NCBI GenBank assembly: GCA_035606665.1
Contig: DATNEY010000027.1
Coordinates: 248,001-312,000 of the forward strand
DNA length: 64,000 bases
DNA from: DASUGC01 sp035606665
GTDB lineage: Bacteria > Acidobacteriota > Vicinamibacteria > Vicinamibacterales > SCN-69-37
Reading direction: 5' to 3'
Part shown: positions 52,434 to 61,227 of the stretch, piece by piece
Layout: every line of letters starts with the position of its first letter
Numbering within the stretch: the first letter of the stretch is position 1
Position numbers and translations under genes: made by a program
The notes under the pieces: generated by a model
What the model saw: only the letters and a program-made list of their open reading frames with translations
Told to the model about the DNA's origin: nothing
Databases searched by the model: none

Positions 52434-52564
52434 ACGTCCTCCGACGGGGTCAGGTTGGGCGACGCCGTCAATCTACGCCGGAGAGCGCCGCAGAGCAAGG
52501 ATTCGATGGCGGCCGCCCGCGCTTTTTTCGTGGGTTCCTACCCCATCGGTGCGTCAATAGAGAT

Positions 52565-53122
52565 GTGACGCCGCGGCTGCAGGAGACCCACATCCTCGAG
52601 ATCTACCGGCAGACGATCGGGCCGCTCTACGCTTACGTCTCCAGGCGCGTCGGCGGCGACGCCGGTCTCGCCGAAGATCTCGTCCAAGACGCCTGGATGC
52701 GCGCCCTCGACGCATGGCAGACGCAGGGCGTGCCGAACGAGCCGCTCGCCTGGCTGACGCGCGTCGCGCACAACGCGCTCGTCAGTCACTTCCGGCGAAT
52801 TCGGCCGGAACTCGCCGACCCGGCAATCATCGATCTCGAAGCGGCGTCGCCGTCAGAAGACCCCGATACCGCGGCCGTCGTCGGGTGGGGCCTCGCCAGA
52901 TTGCGCCGGCCGCATGCGTCGGTGCTCGAGGCCTTCTACTTCGACGGCAAGACCGTCGCGGAAATCGCGTCGGAGCAGGCGACGTCGGAACGCGCCGTTG
53001 AAGGCCGCCTGCGCCGAGCCCGAGCGAAGCTCAAGAAGACACTGACCCGAATTCTGCGGCCTGCCAAGCGCGGCCGCATCAGCGGAGAACCCGACCATGC
53101 CCGTTACCCACGAACCTCGTAA
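52565..53122 (+). CDS. ECF-type RNA polymerase sigma factor
   Basis: A 185-residue sigma factor. Region 2 is seen in AEDLVQDAWMRALDAW with LAWLTRVAHNALVSHFRR, and region 4 in VLEAFYFDGKTVAEIASEQA followed by RAVEGRLRRARAKLKK. The start is GTG 52565, out of frame with a nearby ATG. The last 26 bases overlap a coiled-coil membrane protein gene, which is the likely partner and possible anti-sigma factor. Regulated genes are unknown. The acidic linker between regions 2 and 4 is normal. Confidence 0.88.
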   Translation: MTPRLQETHILEIYRQTIGPLYAYVSRRVGGDAGLAEDLVQDAWMRALDAWQTQGVPNEPLAWLTRVAHNALVSHFRRIRPELADPAIIDLEAASPSEDPDTAAVVGWGLARLRRPHASVLEAFYFDGKTVAEIASEQATSERAVEGRLRRARAKLKKTLTRILRPAKRGRISGEPDHARYPRTS

Positions 53123-54053
53123 CGCGTTCATCGAGCGCCTGCAGACTCAGATCAGTGCGGACGTGCAACGCCGCAACCGGCTGCCGGCGCCCGCCCGATG
53201 GGATTGGATGCGATCGCCGCTTCGGCTGGCTGCGGCGGCGGTAACGCTCGTCGTCCTCTCCATGGCCGCCGGCGGCGCGGCCGTCGCGGCCGCATATCAG
53301 GCGAAGTCCAACGAGCAGCGCGATCTGCTCACGGCGAGCTATTCACAACGCCTGCTGCTGGCCAAGACGCAGGAGCAGATCCTTCGCTTGGAGATGCAGA
53401 CAACCGAGCAGCAGTTCAGAACAGGACTGGTCAACCAACTGACGGTCCTGGAAGGCCGCGCGCGCCTGACCGATGCGGTGAGCAACATCCAGGCGCTCGA
53501 ATTGCAGCTCGCCGAAATCGCGGCTTCCGGACGCGAGCCGAGCGACGCGATCTCGGCGCCGCTCGTCGGCGGGAAAGACTACGTCAGCGAGCGGATCGGA
53601 ATCGCGATGAGCGGCCTGAAGGGCCGGCTCGAGCTCGAACAGGCGCGATTCAGGTACACGGATGTGCGCGTCGCTAATGGCGTGGTGCCAACGCAGGAGC
53701 TCGAGGCCGTCCAGGTCCGGCTCGCCGAAGTAGAAGCCGGAATCGCGGCCGCGGGCCAGAAGCTCGAGCTTCGCCGGCAGTTCCTCCGCAAAAGTATCGA
53801 GGCGCCGCAGGCTGAACTTCGACTGCTGGCCGTCGAGGCAGAAATGAGGATCACCGTGCTCAGGCGATCCATTGCGTTCGCGTCGAAAGACGTCGAGCGC
53901 CTGCGGACCTGGGCGCAGATCGGAACGGCCACTCCAACCGACGTTGCACAGGCGCAGGTCAGGCTCGCCACGCTCCAGTCGCAGCTCGCCGTTGCCGAGC
54001 TCGACCTCGCGCTCGTCCAAAAGCGGATCAAAGACGGCCGGGACGAGCACTAG
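53097..54053 (+). CDS. Membrane-anchored coiled-coil protein, possible sigma-factor partner
   Basis: A 318-residue protein with a short basic N-terminal cytoplasmic part (about residues 1-42), one membrane helix (RLAAAAVTLVVLSMAAGGAA, about 43-62), and a long coiled-coil exterior with heptads such as QLTVLEGRARLTDAVSNIQA and LELQLAEIAASG. The periplasmic region resembles the helices of TolC-type or HlyD proteins. I see no anti-sigma zinc motif, so a regulatory role rests only on its 26-base overlap with the sigma factor gene. Function unknown. Confidence 0.7.
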   Translation: MPVTHEPRNAFIERLQTQISADVQRRNRLPAPARWDWMRSPLRLAAAAVTLVVLSMAAGGAAVAAAYQAKSNEQRDLLTASYSQRLLLAKTQEQILRLEMQTTEQQFRTGLVNQLTVLEGRARLTDAVSNIQALELQLAEIAASGREPSDAISAPLVGGKDYVSERIGIAMSGLKGRLELEQARFRYTDVRVANGVVPTQELEAVQVRLAEVEAGIAAAGQKLELRRQFLRKSIEAPQAELRLLAVEAEMRITVLRRSIAFASKDVERLRTWAQIGTATPTDVAQAQVRLATLQSQLAVAELDLALVQKRIKDGRDEH

Positions 54054-54062
54054 CCGAAGGCG

Positions 54063-55016
54063 CTAGCGAATGCGGAAGCTGAACTTCACGCCAGCCTCGC
54101 TGGTCGCATTGCGCGGCTCGTAGAAGCCGAGCTGTTGCTGCGCCGAGATGCCGTTCACCGTGAACGTCGCGGCTGAGTAGTTGACGTTCGAATCCCCGAC
54201 GTTCCAGTAGACCCAGTACGGCTCCACCGACCAGCGCCGGCCCATCTCGATCTTCGCGCTGGCACGCAGCGCCCGCCCGCTGTGCTGATCGAACGCGATG
54301 TCTGTAAAGCCGTTAATGGTGAACGCCGGGGCCGTCGCCGTCGCAGGCACATCACCGCCACCGAGTTTGGATTGGTACGTGGTCTGCCAGCCCCGAATCA
54401 GGTGGTCATACTCGAAGTTCAGGCTCAGCACGCCGTGCGACCCGATCGTGGTCCGAGCCGTGAGACTCATCGGCACATAGAGGTACTTGTCCGTGCGATA
54501 TCCCCCGACGTCCGCGAGACCATTCGACAGATGGCGAACGCCGATCCCGGCTTCAGGCGACCAAGCCCATCGCTGTCCGGCGAAGACTCTGCCGGCCAGC
54601 CCGCGACCCTCCAAATACCAGTCCGGGTTGCCGGAATCCTCGCAAGGCGAGTAGTCGCCTATGTCCAGCGCATAACCGTTTGGTGAAGCGCTGTTTGGAG
54701 TGATCAGCCAGGGGCCACACCAGCCGTCGTAGTTGGTGCTGCCGAAGCTGGCCCTGGCATTGGCTCGGACAAACCAGTGCCGGCGTCCTCCGATCGAGAA
54801 GACTCCGCTGTACTCGCCCGCGAACTTCGCGCCATGGATGGAAATACTCGTGTCGCTCGGCTCGACGTAGTCGTACCAACCCAAGCCGAACGTCAGTTCG
54901 TGACCAGCTGAAGCGGGCGGCGGCGCGCCAGGCTTCGCACCCCCTGTCTGCGCGAAGACCGGGAAAGGGATCAGTGCGATCAGTGCGGCGACAATGAGAA
55001 TGGGTCTCCTGGACAT
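54063..55016 (-). CDS. Predicted outer-membrane beta-barrel protein
   Basis: A 317-residue protein with signal peptide (MSRRPILIVAALIALIPFPV), a Pro/Ala/Gly-rich spacer and about ten to twelve amphipathic strands such as ELTFGLGWYDYVEPSDTSIS, RHWFVRANARASFGSTNYDG and RWSVEPYWVYWNVGDSNVNY. The last strand ends SFRIR rather than with Phe. It resembles porin- or outer-membrane-type barrels, without a clear family. I used ATG 55014-55016; the frame continues to 55079. It is divergent from the dehydrogenase-like gene, with 110 bases between the chosen starts. Confidence 0.7.
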   Translation of the reverse strand: MSRRPILIVAALIALIPFPVFAQTGGAKPGAPPPASAGHELTFGLGWYDYVEPSDTSISIHGAKFAGEYSGVFSIGGRRHWFVRANARASFGSTNYDGWCGPWLITPNSASPNGYALDIGDYSPCEDSGNPDWYLEGRGLAGRVFAGQRWAWSPEAGIGVRHLSNGLADVGGYRTDKYLYVPMSLTARTTIGSHGVLSLNFEYDHLIRGWQTTYQSKLGGGDVPATATAPAFTINGFTDIAFDQHSGRALRASAKIEMGRRWSVEPYWVYWNVGDSNVNYSAATFTVNGISAQQQLGFYEPRNATSEAGVKFSFRIR

Positions 55017-55126
55017 GGTGCTCCATGGAGGCGAGAGCATGGCACCTCCGATTAGAGTGCGCGCGCGAGCTGGTTTCAAGGGCCAGCAGACCCGGTCACA
55101 GAACCTTCACATATGATCGAGCGCGA

Positions 55127-56410
55127 ATGACCCGCTCGATCTCCCTCCTGGCTGTCGCCCTCTCTCTGACGATCGCTCTCGGCGCTCAGCAGTTGCCTGC
55201 GCCCTTCGCGACGCCGTGGTTTCGGAAAGCCACGCGGGTGGTCGCCATGCCGGAGGGACATCAACTCACGGTACCTGCCGGATTTGGCGTGCAGGTGTAC
55301 GCGGACAAAATGCAATTGCCGCGCTTCATGGCGCTCGCGCCCAACGGCGACGTGTTCGTGTCCGAGCCTGTCAGCCGGACGGCCGGCAAGATCACAATCC
55401 TTCGCGACGCCGACAAGGACGGCGTCGTCGAGACGCGCGAGACGTTCGCGCAGGGCCTCAATCGTCCGTTCGGGCTGGCGTTCTGGAAGGGTCATCTCTA
55501 TGTCGGCACGAATGACAGCGTGATTCGCTTCACCTACCGGGCGGGCCAGACTGTTGCGGAGGGCACTTCGGAGAAGATCGCGGACCTTCCAGCGAGCGAT
55601 GCCGCGCTCGATCAGGACACGGCGGATCGACTGAAGATTCCCCTCAACCAGACCCGTGGCTACAACCACTGGACGCGCAATGTCATCGTGAATCCGGCAG
55701 GGACGAAACTCTATGTGTCCGTCGGCTCGGCCACCAACGCGACGCCGGAAGACCAGCCGGGCACAATCGAACGAGCCGCCATCCACGAATACAACCTCGA
55801 TGGAACGCGCCACCGGCTGTTTGCGAGCGGGCTGCGAAATCCCGTCGGACTCGCCTACTTTCCCGGCACTGCGACGCTGTGGACATCGGTGAACGAGCGC
55901 GACCACCTCGGCGACGATCTCGTTCCTGACTTCATCACGTCGGTAAGAGACGGTGGTTTTTATGGATGGCCGTACTCGTACATCGGCCCGCACCTTGATC
56001 CGACGGTCGCAGTGCCACGGCCCGAACTGGTTGCGAAAGCAATCGCCCCCGGGGTCCTGCTGCCGTCACATTCGGCGGCACTTGGGCTCCTCTTTTACAC
56101 GGGCTCGCAGTTTCCGTCCGAGTACCGCAACAGCGCGTTCATCGCTCTGCATGGCTCGATCAATCGATCGAAGCTTGCCGGCTACAGCGTCGTTCGCGTG
56201 CCGTTTCGAAACGGAAAGCCGTCGGGTCCCGCGGAGAACGTTCTCACGGGCTTCATCGCCAGAGACGATGAGGAGAAGCAGGCGTGGGGACGGCCGGTCG
56301 GCCTGCTCCAGTTGTCCGACGGTTCGCTGCTGATTTCGGACGATGGCGGGAATCGAATCTGGCGGCTGACGTACTCTGGCAAGAAGTTGCCAACACTCTT
56401 GCCACGCTGA
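55127..56410 (+). CDS. Exported sorbosone/glucose dehydrogenase-like propeller (PQQ-dependent candidate)
   Basis: A 427-residue protein with a signal peptide (MTRSISLLAVALSLTIALGA) and a six-bladed propeller of the GSDH/L-sorbosone dehydrogenase family. Visible segments are LPRFMALAPNGDVFVSEP, GLNRPFGLAFWKGHLYVGTN, NHWTRNVIVNPAGTKLYVSV with GSATNA, FASGLRNPVGLAYFPG and GRPVGLLQLSDGSLLISDDG near the C terminus. The last two and the Asn/His-rich segment match cofactor- or metal-site regions of this family; PQQ dependence is inferred. ATG 55127 is used (frame open to 55025). A lytic transglycosylase gene follows. Confidence 0.87.
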   Translation: MTRSISLLAVALSLTIALGAQQLPAPFATPWFRKATRVVAMPEGHQLTVPAGFGVQVYADKMQLPRFMALAPNGDVFVSEPVSRTAGKITILRDADKDGVVETRETFAQGLNRPFGLAFWKGHLYVGTNDSVIRFTYRAGQTVAEGTSEKIADLPASDAALDQDTADRLKIPLNQTRGYNHWTRNVIVNPAGTKLYVSVGSATNATPEDQPGTIERAAIHEYNLDGTRHRLFASGLRNPVGLAYFPGTATLWTSVNERDHLGDDLVPDFITSVRDGGFYGWPYSYIGPHLDPTVAVPRPELVAKAIAPGVLLPSHSAALGLLFYTGSQFPSEYRNSAFIALHGSINRSKLAGYSVVRVPFRNGKPSGPAENVLTGFIARDDEEKQAWGRPVGLLQLSDGSLLISDDGGNRIWRLTYSGKKLPTLLPR

Positions 56411-56529
56411 CACGAACCTCCAGACCGGTCGGAGCGGGCACTGGCCCGGGCCTTGCACCATTTCTGGCTGTGGGGCGAAGAAACCGCAAGAGTCGGCCAC
56501 GCCGGCGGCGCCGGCATCATCTTCAGACG

Positions 56530-57060
56530 ATGCTCGCTGCGGGGTCTGTGCTGTGTGTTCCGCACGCGGGCCATCCTGCCTCCACTCGGCGGCCAACAGC
56601 GCAGGCGCATGTGCGCGCGGTGGCCGTGCCCATACCAATCGTCACCACGTCCACTGCATTCAGGCTCACGCCAGAGCACGCGTACGACGACGTCATTCAA
56701 GAGGCCGCGCAGAAGTACTTGCTCGACCCGGATCTGATTCGCGCGGTGATTCGGACGGAGTCGGCGTTCGACGCTGCAGCCGTGTCGAGTGCCGGCGCCC
56801 AGGGCCTGATGCAGCTGATGCCGGCGCTTGCCGCCGAACTCGGTGTCACCGACCCGTTCGATCCGCGCCAGAACGTCATGGCGGGATCGAGATACCTCGG
56901 CGCGCTGCTCGCATATCACGGCGGCAACATTCCGCTCGCGCTCGCGAGCTACAACGCCGGGCCGGGTGCCGTCGCTCGCTACGGGGGCATCCCGCCCTAC
57001 GAAGAGACCGAGCGGTACGTCAGAACGATCGTGGATCTGCTGGAAGAGAACGAGAACTGA
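56530..57060 (+). CDS. Lytic transglycosylase (SLT domain)
   Basis: A 176-residue murein lytic transglycosylase. The SLT domain has DPDLIRAVIRTESAFDAAAV with the catalytic Glu, SSAGAQGLMQLMP, NVMAGSRYLGALLA and LASYNAGPGAVARYGG, then PPYEETERYVRTIVDLL. The N terminus before the domain is uncertain: ATG 56530 gives a plausible signal-like start (MLAAGSVLCVPHAG), while GTG 56470 would add a very Arg-rich segment. It cleaves glycan strands in the periplasm, supplying substrates for recycling genes such as nagZ at 9645-10736. Confidence 0.88.
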   Translation: MLAAGSVLCVPHAGHPASTRRPTAQAHVRAVAVPIPIVTTSTAFRLTPEHAYDDVIQEAAQKYLLDPDLIRAVIRTESAFDAAAVSSAGAQGLMQLMPALAAELGVTDPFDPRQNVMAGSRYLGALLAYHGGNIPLALASYNAGPGAVARYGGIPPYEETERYVRTIVDLLEENEN

Positions 57061-57063
57061 CCC

Positions 57064-59697
57064 TCAGAACGACAGACTCGCCGAAAAGTTGAGGCGCCGC
57101 ACATCGCTGACCGACGTCGGCTTCATGAAGAACGGCGAAGTCATCACGCCGCTGAAACCTGAATAGTTGTGGTGATTGGTCAGGTTCGAGATGCGGACCG
57201 ATAGCGACATACGGTAGCGCGGCGCTGGCGGCGGCTGCGTGACCGCGCCCGTGCTCGAGATCGTCACGCCCCCTGGCGCGCGGACGCTCCCGAAGCTGAG
57301 CGAATACGAGAGACTGCCGCTGACATTCCAGTTCCATGGATAGCGCACGGTATTACGGGCGACACCGGCCGGACGATCGTTGAAGAGCAAATCCCCGTTC
57401 GTGTCGACGCCTGTCGTGATTGTGTACGGCGAACCACTTGACGCGCTCCAGGTCAGATTCGCGGAGAGGTTGCGGACGGCGGACGTACTGAAGCCGCCCG
57501 ACACGCGCTGCCGGACATCGCCTCCGCCTGGGCCCCATTCGGTATCGAACGTGCCGCTCGCGGGCGCGGCGTAGGGGCCATCCGAGTTGTTCCGGACGCC
57601 GCCGAGGAAGTAGCTCGCGTTGAAACTCATGCGCCGCCAGTTGAATCGCGCCTGCGCATTGGGCGCGCCCGGCGGCAGCACGCTGAAACTCACCGACGTA
57701 TTCAACGAGCGCGTGTGTTGTCGCCCCTCGTCCACGGCCATGATTACCGTTCCAAATTGAGGATCCGGACGGACACCGTTGACGGGAGCATTGAGATTGA
57801 CGCCACGCAGGATTCCACCGGCCCGAATGACGCTCAGGGACAGGCTGCCGCGAAGCCGTGGCGTGATGGTCTGATCGATTCCAACGCTCACGCGCTGATT
57901 CCGCGCCATCTGGATGTCGTCCTTCAGAAGATAACGATTGACGGGCGGCACAACGCCGCCGGTCGAGCCGCCCGGATCGGGATAGGACGGATTGACGATT
58001 TGCAGCTCGCGCTGCCGGAAGCCGTCGACCCGCATCGCCTGCTCGAACGTGCCCGCGCCCAGCCAGTCGTAGAAAATGCCCCAGCTCGCCCGCACAGTCG
58101 TGCGTCCGCTTTTGAATGGAGCCCAGTTGATGCCGACTCGCGGGCCGATCGCCGTGCTGTCCCGCACGTGCGACTGCCCCTCGTAACGCACGCCGACACT
58201 GAACGTGAACGCTTTGCTGAATCGCACGTCGTCCTGGACGTACGCGCCGAGCCAGGCTTCGAGATAGTGAATCAGTGGATCGCCGATGCGACGCGTATAG
58301 AACGTCGGCTTCCCGGCCTCGAAGTCCGCAACGCTCGCAAAGGTGTACGTGCCGAGATGGTTCGAGACCTGATCGCTCGTGTACCAGGTGCCCCAGAGAT
58401 CCACGCCGCCCCGGAACGAGTGGATACCGCGAATGTGGTCGAAGTCCGACAGAATCCGTAGATCGCGACCCGTTCGCGCTCCGCCGACCTGGGCGCCGCC
58501 GCGCGTGAAGGCATCCGTGACGATGACGGTGGGCGCCCGGAGGTAGGCAACCGACTCGGATCGGCTCCAGTAGAAGTCCATTCGCGTGTTGAGGAACGTG
58601 CGGCGGCCGACCGGTCCACTCTCCTGGATCCGCAGGCTGCCGTTCGAGCCTTCGTTCGAGTAACCGCGCTCGATCAGGCTGTAGCCGCCGATGCCGAGGT
58701 TCTCGCTGGAGTTCCGCCCGCCCGAGTAGGACAGACGCATCTGGTGATTGCGTGAAATGACGTAATCGAGCGACCCGCTGAAATTGACGCTCTTGCGTGG
58801 CGTCCGTACGCCGAGCGTCTCCGAGACGTTGCCGCTCGGCAGCACGACGTTGACGATCGGCGTCGAGAATGAATACGACTGTCCGAGGTTCGCGGAGAAC
58901 GAGACCCTGTTTGGAATGACGGTCCGGCTGATGCTGGCACCGAAGTTACGGCTCTGTTCCGGCCCCTTTCGCTCCACGAACGGACTCCGCCCGGACATCG
59001 ACCCGTCCTGAAAGGCGAGCGATGTGTTCACGCGGAGCGGCCCCGCGCCGGGCCGTGTGATTACGTCGATGAAGGTCATGCCGGCGCTATGGTTTTCCGC
59101 CGCGAATGCGTCGCGAGTAATGTGGATCGACTGGATCTGCGACTTTGGCGGCAGCTCGCCGCCCTCGAAGCTGTTGATCCGGATCGTGCCCCCGCCGGCG
59201 AGTGCCTGCAGCTGGGCCGCCATCTCGGCCGGATCGTCCGACAGCGCCTCGATCTGCTCCCGCGAGAGTGCTGTTCCGAACGCCGGCCCTCGCGGATCCG
59301 TCGCAGCCGCGCGGTTGTCGCGCGCCACGATGACCGACGCCTCGAGCGAGCGCAACGGCAGGATAACCACATGCTTGTTGTCACCCGCGCGCAAGGTCAC
59401 GCTGCGCAGCAGCCCAACGTCGAACCCCTCGAACTCGGCGGCAATTGAGTAGCGTCCCGGCTCGATCGACTCGATGGTGGCGAGCCCCTTGTCGTTCGAC
59501 TTCACGGGTGCCACCGGCCTCGCCTTGGTCGCAGGCTCGAGTCCGACCAACGTCACGGTCGCATTCGGCACGACGGCGCCGCTGGGATCGAGGACGGTGA
59601 CGGTCAGGCGCGACGGGCGAGGCGCCTGGGCTTCAACGACAGACGAAGCCAGGCCGAGTCCCAGGGCAATGACACACCAGAGCATTCGCATGGACAT
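57064..59697 (-). CDS. TonB-dependent outer-membrane receptor with carboxypeptidase-regulatory domain
   Basis: An 877-residue receptor of the type abundant in acidobacteria. After a signal peptide (MSMRMLWCVIALGLGLASSV) comes a carboxypeptidase-regulatory-like domain (SRLTVTVLDPSGAVVPNATV, about residues 25-105), a plug region (EGGELPPKSQIQSIHITRDA), and a long barrel ending in alternating hydrophobic residues and NFSASLSF with C-terminal Phe, the signal for outer-membrane assembly. Two starts are possible, 59697 and 59691. Ligands are unknown. It is convergent with the transglycosylase gene, 3 bases apart. Confidence 0.9.
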   Translation of the reverse strand: MSMRMLWCVIALGLGLASSVVEAQAPRPSRLTVTVLDPSGAVVPNATVTLVGLEPATKARPVAPVKSNDKGLATIESIEPGRYSIAAEFEGFDVGLLRSVTLRAGDNKHVVILPLRSLEASVIVARDNRAAATDPRGPAFGTALSREQIEALSDDPAEMAAQLQALAGGGTIRINSFEGGELPPKSQIQSIHITRDAFAAENHSAGMTFIDVITRPGAGPLRVNTSLAFQDGSMSGRSPFVERKGPEQSRNFGASISRTVIPNRVSFSANLGQSYSFSTPIVNVVLPSGNVSETLGVRTPRKSVNFSGSLDYVISRNHQMRLSYSGGRNSSENLGIGGYSLIERGYSNEGSNGSLRIQESGPVGRRTFLNTRMDFYWSRSESVAYLRAPTVIVTDAFTRGGAQVGGARTGRDLRILSDFDHIRGIHSFRGGVDLWGTWYTSDQVSNHLGTYTFASVADFEAGKPTFYTRRIGDPLIHYLEAWLGAYVQDDVRFSKAFTFSVGVRYEGQSHVRDSTAIGPRVGINWAPFKSGRTTVRASWGIFYDWLGAGTFEQAMRVDGFRQRELQIVNPSYPDPGGSTGGVVPPVNRYLLKDDIQMARNQRVSVGIDQTITPRLRGSLSLSVIRAGGILRGVNLNAPVNGVRPDPQFGTVIMAVDEGRQHTRSLNTSVSFSVLPPGAPNAQARFNWRRMSFNASYFLGGVRNNSDGPYAAPASGTFDTEWGPGGGDVRQRVSGGFSTSAVRNLSANLTWSASSGSPYTITTGVDTNGDLLFNDRPAGVARNTVRYPWNWNVSGSLSYSLSFGSVRAPGGVTISSTGAVTQPPPAPRYRMSLSVRISNLTNHHNYSGFSGVMTSPFFMKPTSVSDVRRLNFSASLSF

Positions 59698-59785
59698 CCC
59701 TTGATGGACACACCTAAGACGTCGCCGACGGCGTTCCGGATGGCTCGTCGGCGCCTCCCGCGAACTGATGCTATTTTGTGGCCGC

Positions 59786-60559
59786 ATGCCGAGCCTTCTA
59801 GCGGATCCCGTATTCGACCGGCGTCTGAACGAGCTCACAACGACCGCCGATCGCGTATGGCTGATCGGTCTCTCGACGGGACTGGTGCTCACATTAGTCG
59901 CGGCCTACCCGTTCGCACACACTCCTTCCGGAAACTTCTGGGCGTATGCGGGATTGCTGATCCGGGGCGGACTCTACCTGTGGGCGGGCGACAGCTTGCG
60001 CGGCAAGGGCGGTGAGACGCTCGTCACTCTTTTCCGCGTCGGGCTTGTCGCGGGACTGCTCGAAATCCTGATCGACTGGGCGCTCATCCATTGGCTACCA
60101 ACGGGCCGGCTGGTCTACCTCACGGGCAACGACGTGGTTCTGCTCGGCTCACCGGTGTGGATGCCACTCGCGTGGGCTTGCGTCATCGTCGAACTCGGGT
60201 ATCCGGCCCTTCGTGGTTATGCCCTCCTCAAAGACCGGATGGCGCGCATGATGGCCGCTGCTGTGGCCTCGACAGTGGTGGCCATTCAGGCCGGAGTCAC
60301 GATCGGCTTCTATGAATACTTCGCGTATCGCGCGGACTGGTGGAAGTACGAGCCGGCGCGCGTGATGCTGGGGGACTTCTGCGCCGTCTACATTCCGCTC
60401 GGGGAGTTCTTCATGTTCCTGCCCGTGATTCCCATCATGGCCCGCGCGCTCTCGAACCCCGAGCGGCGCACGGCGGCGGCGCTCGAGAGCGGCGCCCTGT
60501 TTGCGGCCGCGATCGCCGCAGGCTACGCCGTCGCCTATGTGCTCCTCGAGGTGCGCTGA
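59786..60559 (+). CDS. Uncharacterised polytopic membrane protein
   Basis: A 257-residue protein with about seven hydrophobic segments. It begins MPSLLADPVFDRRLNELTTT, and I know no named family. Conserved-looking features are an acidic helix edge in LLEILIDWALIHW and a tight motif RADWWKYEPARVMLGDFCAV near residues 185-204. ATG 59786 is used; ATG 59768 is also possible. The last 25 bases overlap the convergent phosphoribosyltransferase gene. Confidence 0.72.
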   Translation: MPSLLADPVFDRRLNELTTTADRVWLIGLSTGLVLTLVAAYPFAHTPSGNFWAYAGLLIRGGLYLWAGDSLRGKGGETLVTLFRVGLVAGLLEILIDWALIHWLPTGRLVYLTGNDVVLLGSPVWMPLAWACVIVELGYPALRGYALLKDRMARMMAAAVASTVVAIQAGVTIGFYEYFAYRADWWKYEPARVMLGDFCAVYIPLGEFFMFLPVIPIMARALSNPERRTAAALESGALFAAAIAAGYAVAYVLLEVR

Positions 60560-61215
60560 GAACGGGCCCCGCGATCGAGCAGCGATCGCACTTCCTCGTC
60601 CGAGGTCTGTGAGAAGTCCTCGTACCACATGCCGACGGCGTGAAAGGGTTCCGGGGTGGCAACGCAGGCGACCTCATCGACAAGACGCTGGAATTCCTCG
60701 TACGTCTCTCGCGCCGCGACAGGCACAGCGACGATCACTCGCGCAGGATGCTGCGCTCGAACCGCTTCGGCAGCCGCTCGCATCGATGCACCGGTGGCAA
60801 GGCCGTCGTCCACCAGCACGACCGTTCGGCCGGCGAGATTCAGCGGAGGCTGTTCACCGCGAAACGCGGTTTCCTGCCTGGCGATCTCGATGGCCTGCAT
60901 GGCGGCGACCCGATCCAGATCTGCCTGCGTCACGCCCAATTCCCGGACGATGCGATCGTTGATGACGCGAATGCCGCCGGACGCGATGGCGCCCATGGCG
61001 AGTTCGGGATGGCCGGGCACGCCAAGCTTGCGGACCAGGAACACATCCAGCGGTACTTGCAGGACAACGGCGACCTCGTAAGCGACGGGGACACCGCCAC
61101 GCGGCAGCGCGAGAACAGTCGTATGGCGTCGATTGGCGTGAGGCAGCAGCCGTAACGCCAGATGGCGCCCGGCTTCGTGCCTGTCACGAAATGGCAGTGC
61201 GGCTGCCGGTGACAC
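60535..61215 (-). CDS. Phosphoribosyltransferase-domain protein
   Basis: A 226-residue protein with the PRPP-binding motif VVLVDDGLATGASMRAAAEA (about residues 130-149), a hallmark of type I phosphoribosyltransferases, and a preceding VLALPRGGVPVAYEVAV segment. The end is basic (RSLLDRGARSQRTSRST). Substrate specificity cannot be read; related proteins are often annotated as erythromycin-esterase or stress-associated phosphoribosyltransferases. It overlaps the convergent membrane gene by 25 bases and lies 12 bases after the VWFA gene on the same strand. Confidence 0.85.
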   Translation of the reverse strand: MSPAAALPFRDRHEAGRHLALRLLPHANRRHTTVLALPRGGVPVAYEVAVVLQVPLDVFLVRKLGVPGHPELAMGAIASGGIRVINDRIVRELGVTQADLDRVAAMQAIEIARQETAFRGEQPPLNLAGRTVVLVDDGLATGASMRAAAEAVRAQHPARVIVAVPVAARETYEEFQRLVDEVACVATPEPFHAVGMWYEDFSQTSDEEVRSLLDRGARSQRTSRST

Positions 61216-61227
61216 TTGCCAGCCCTG

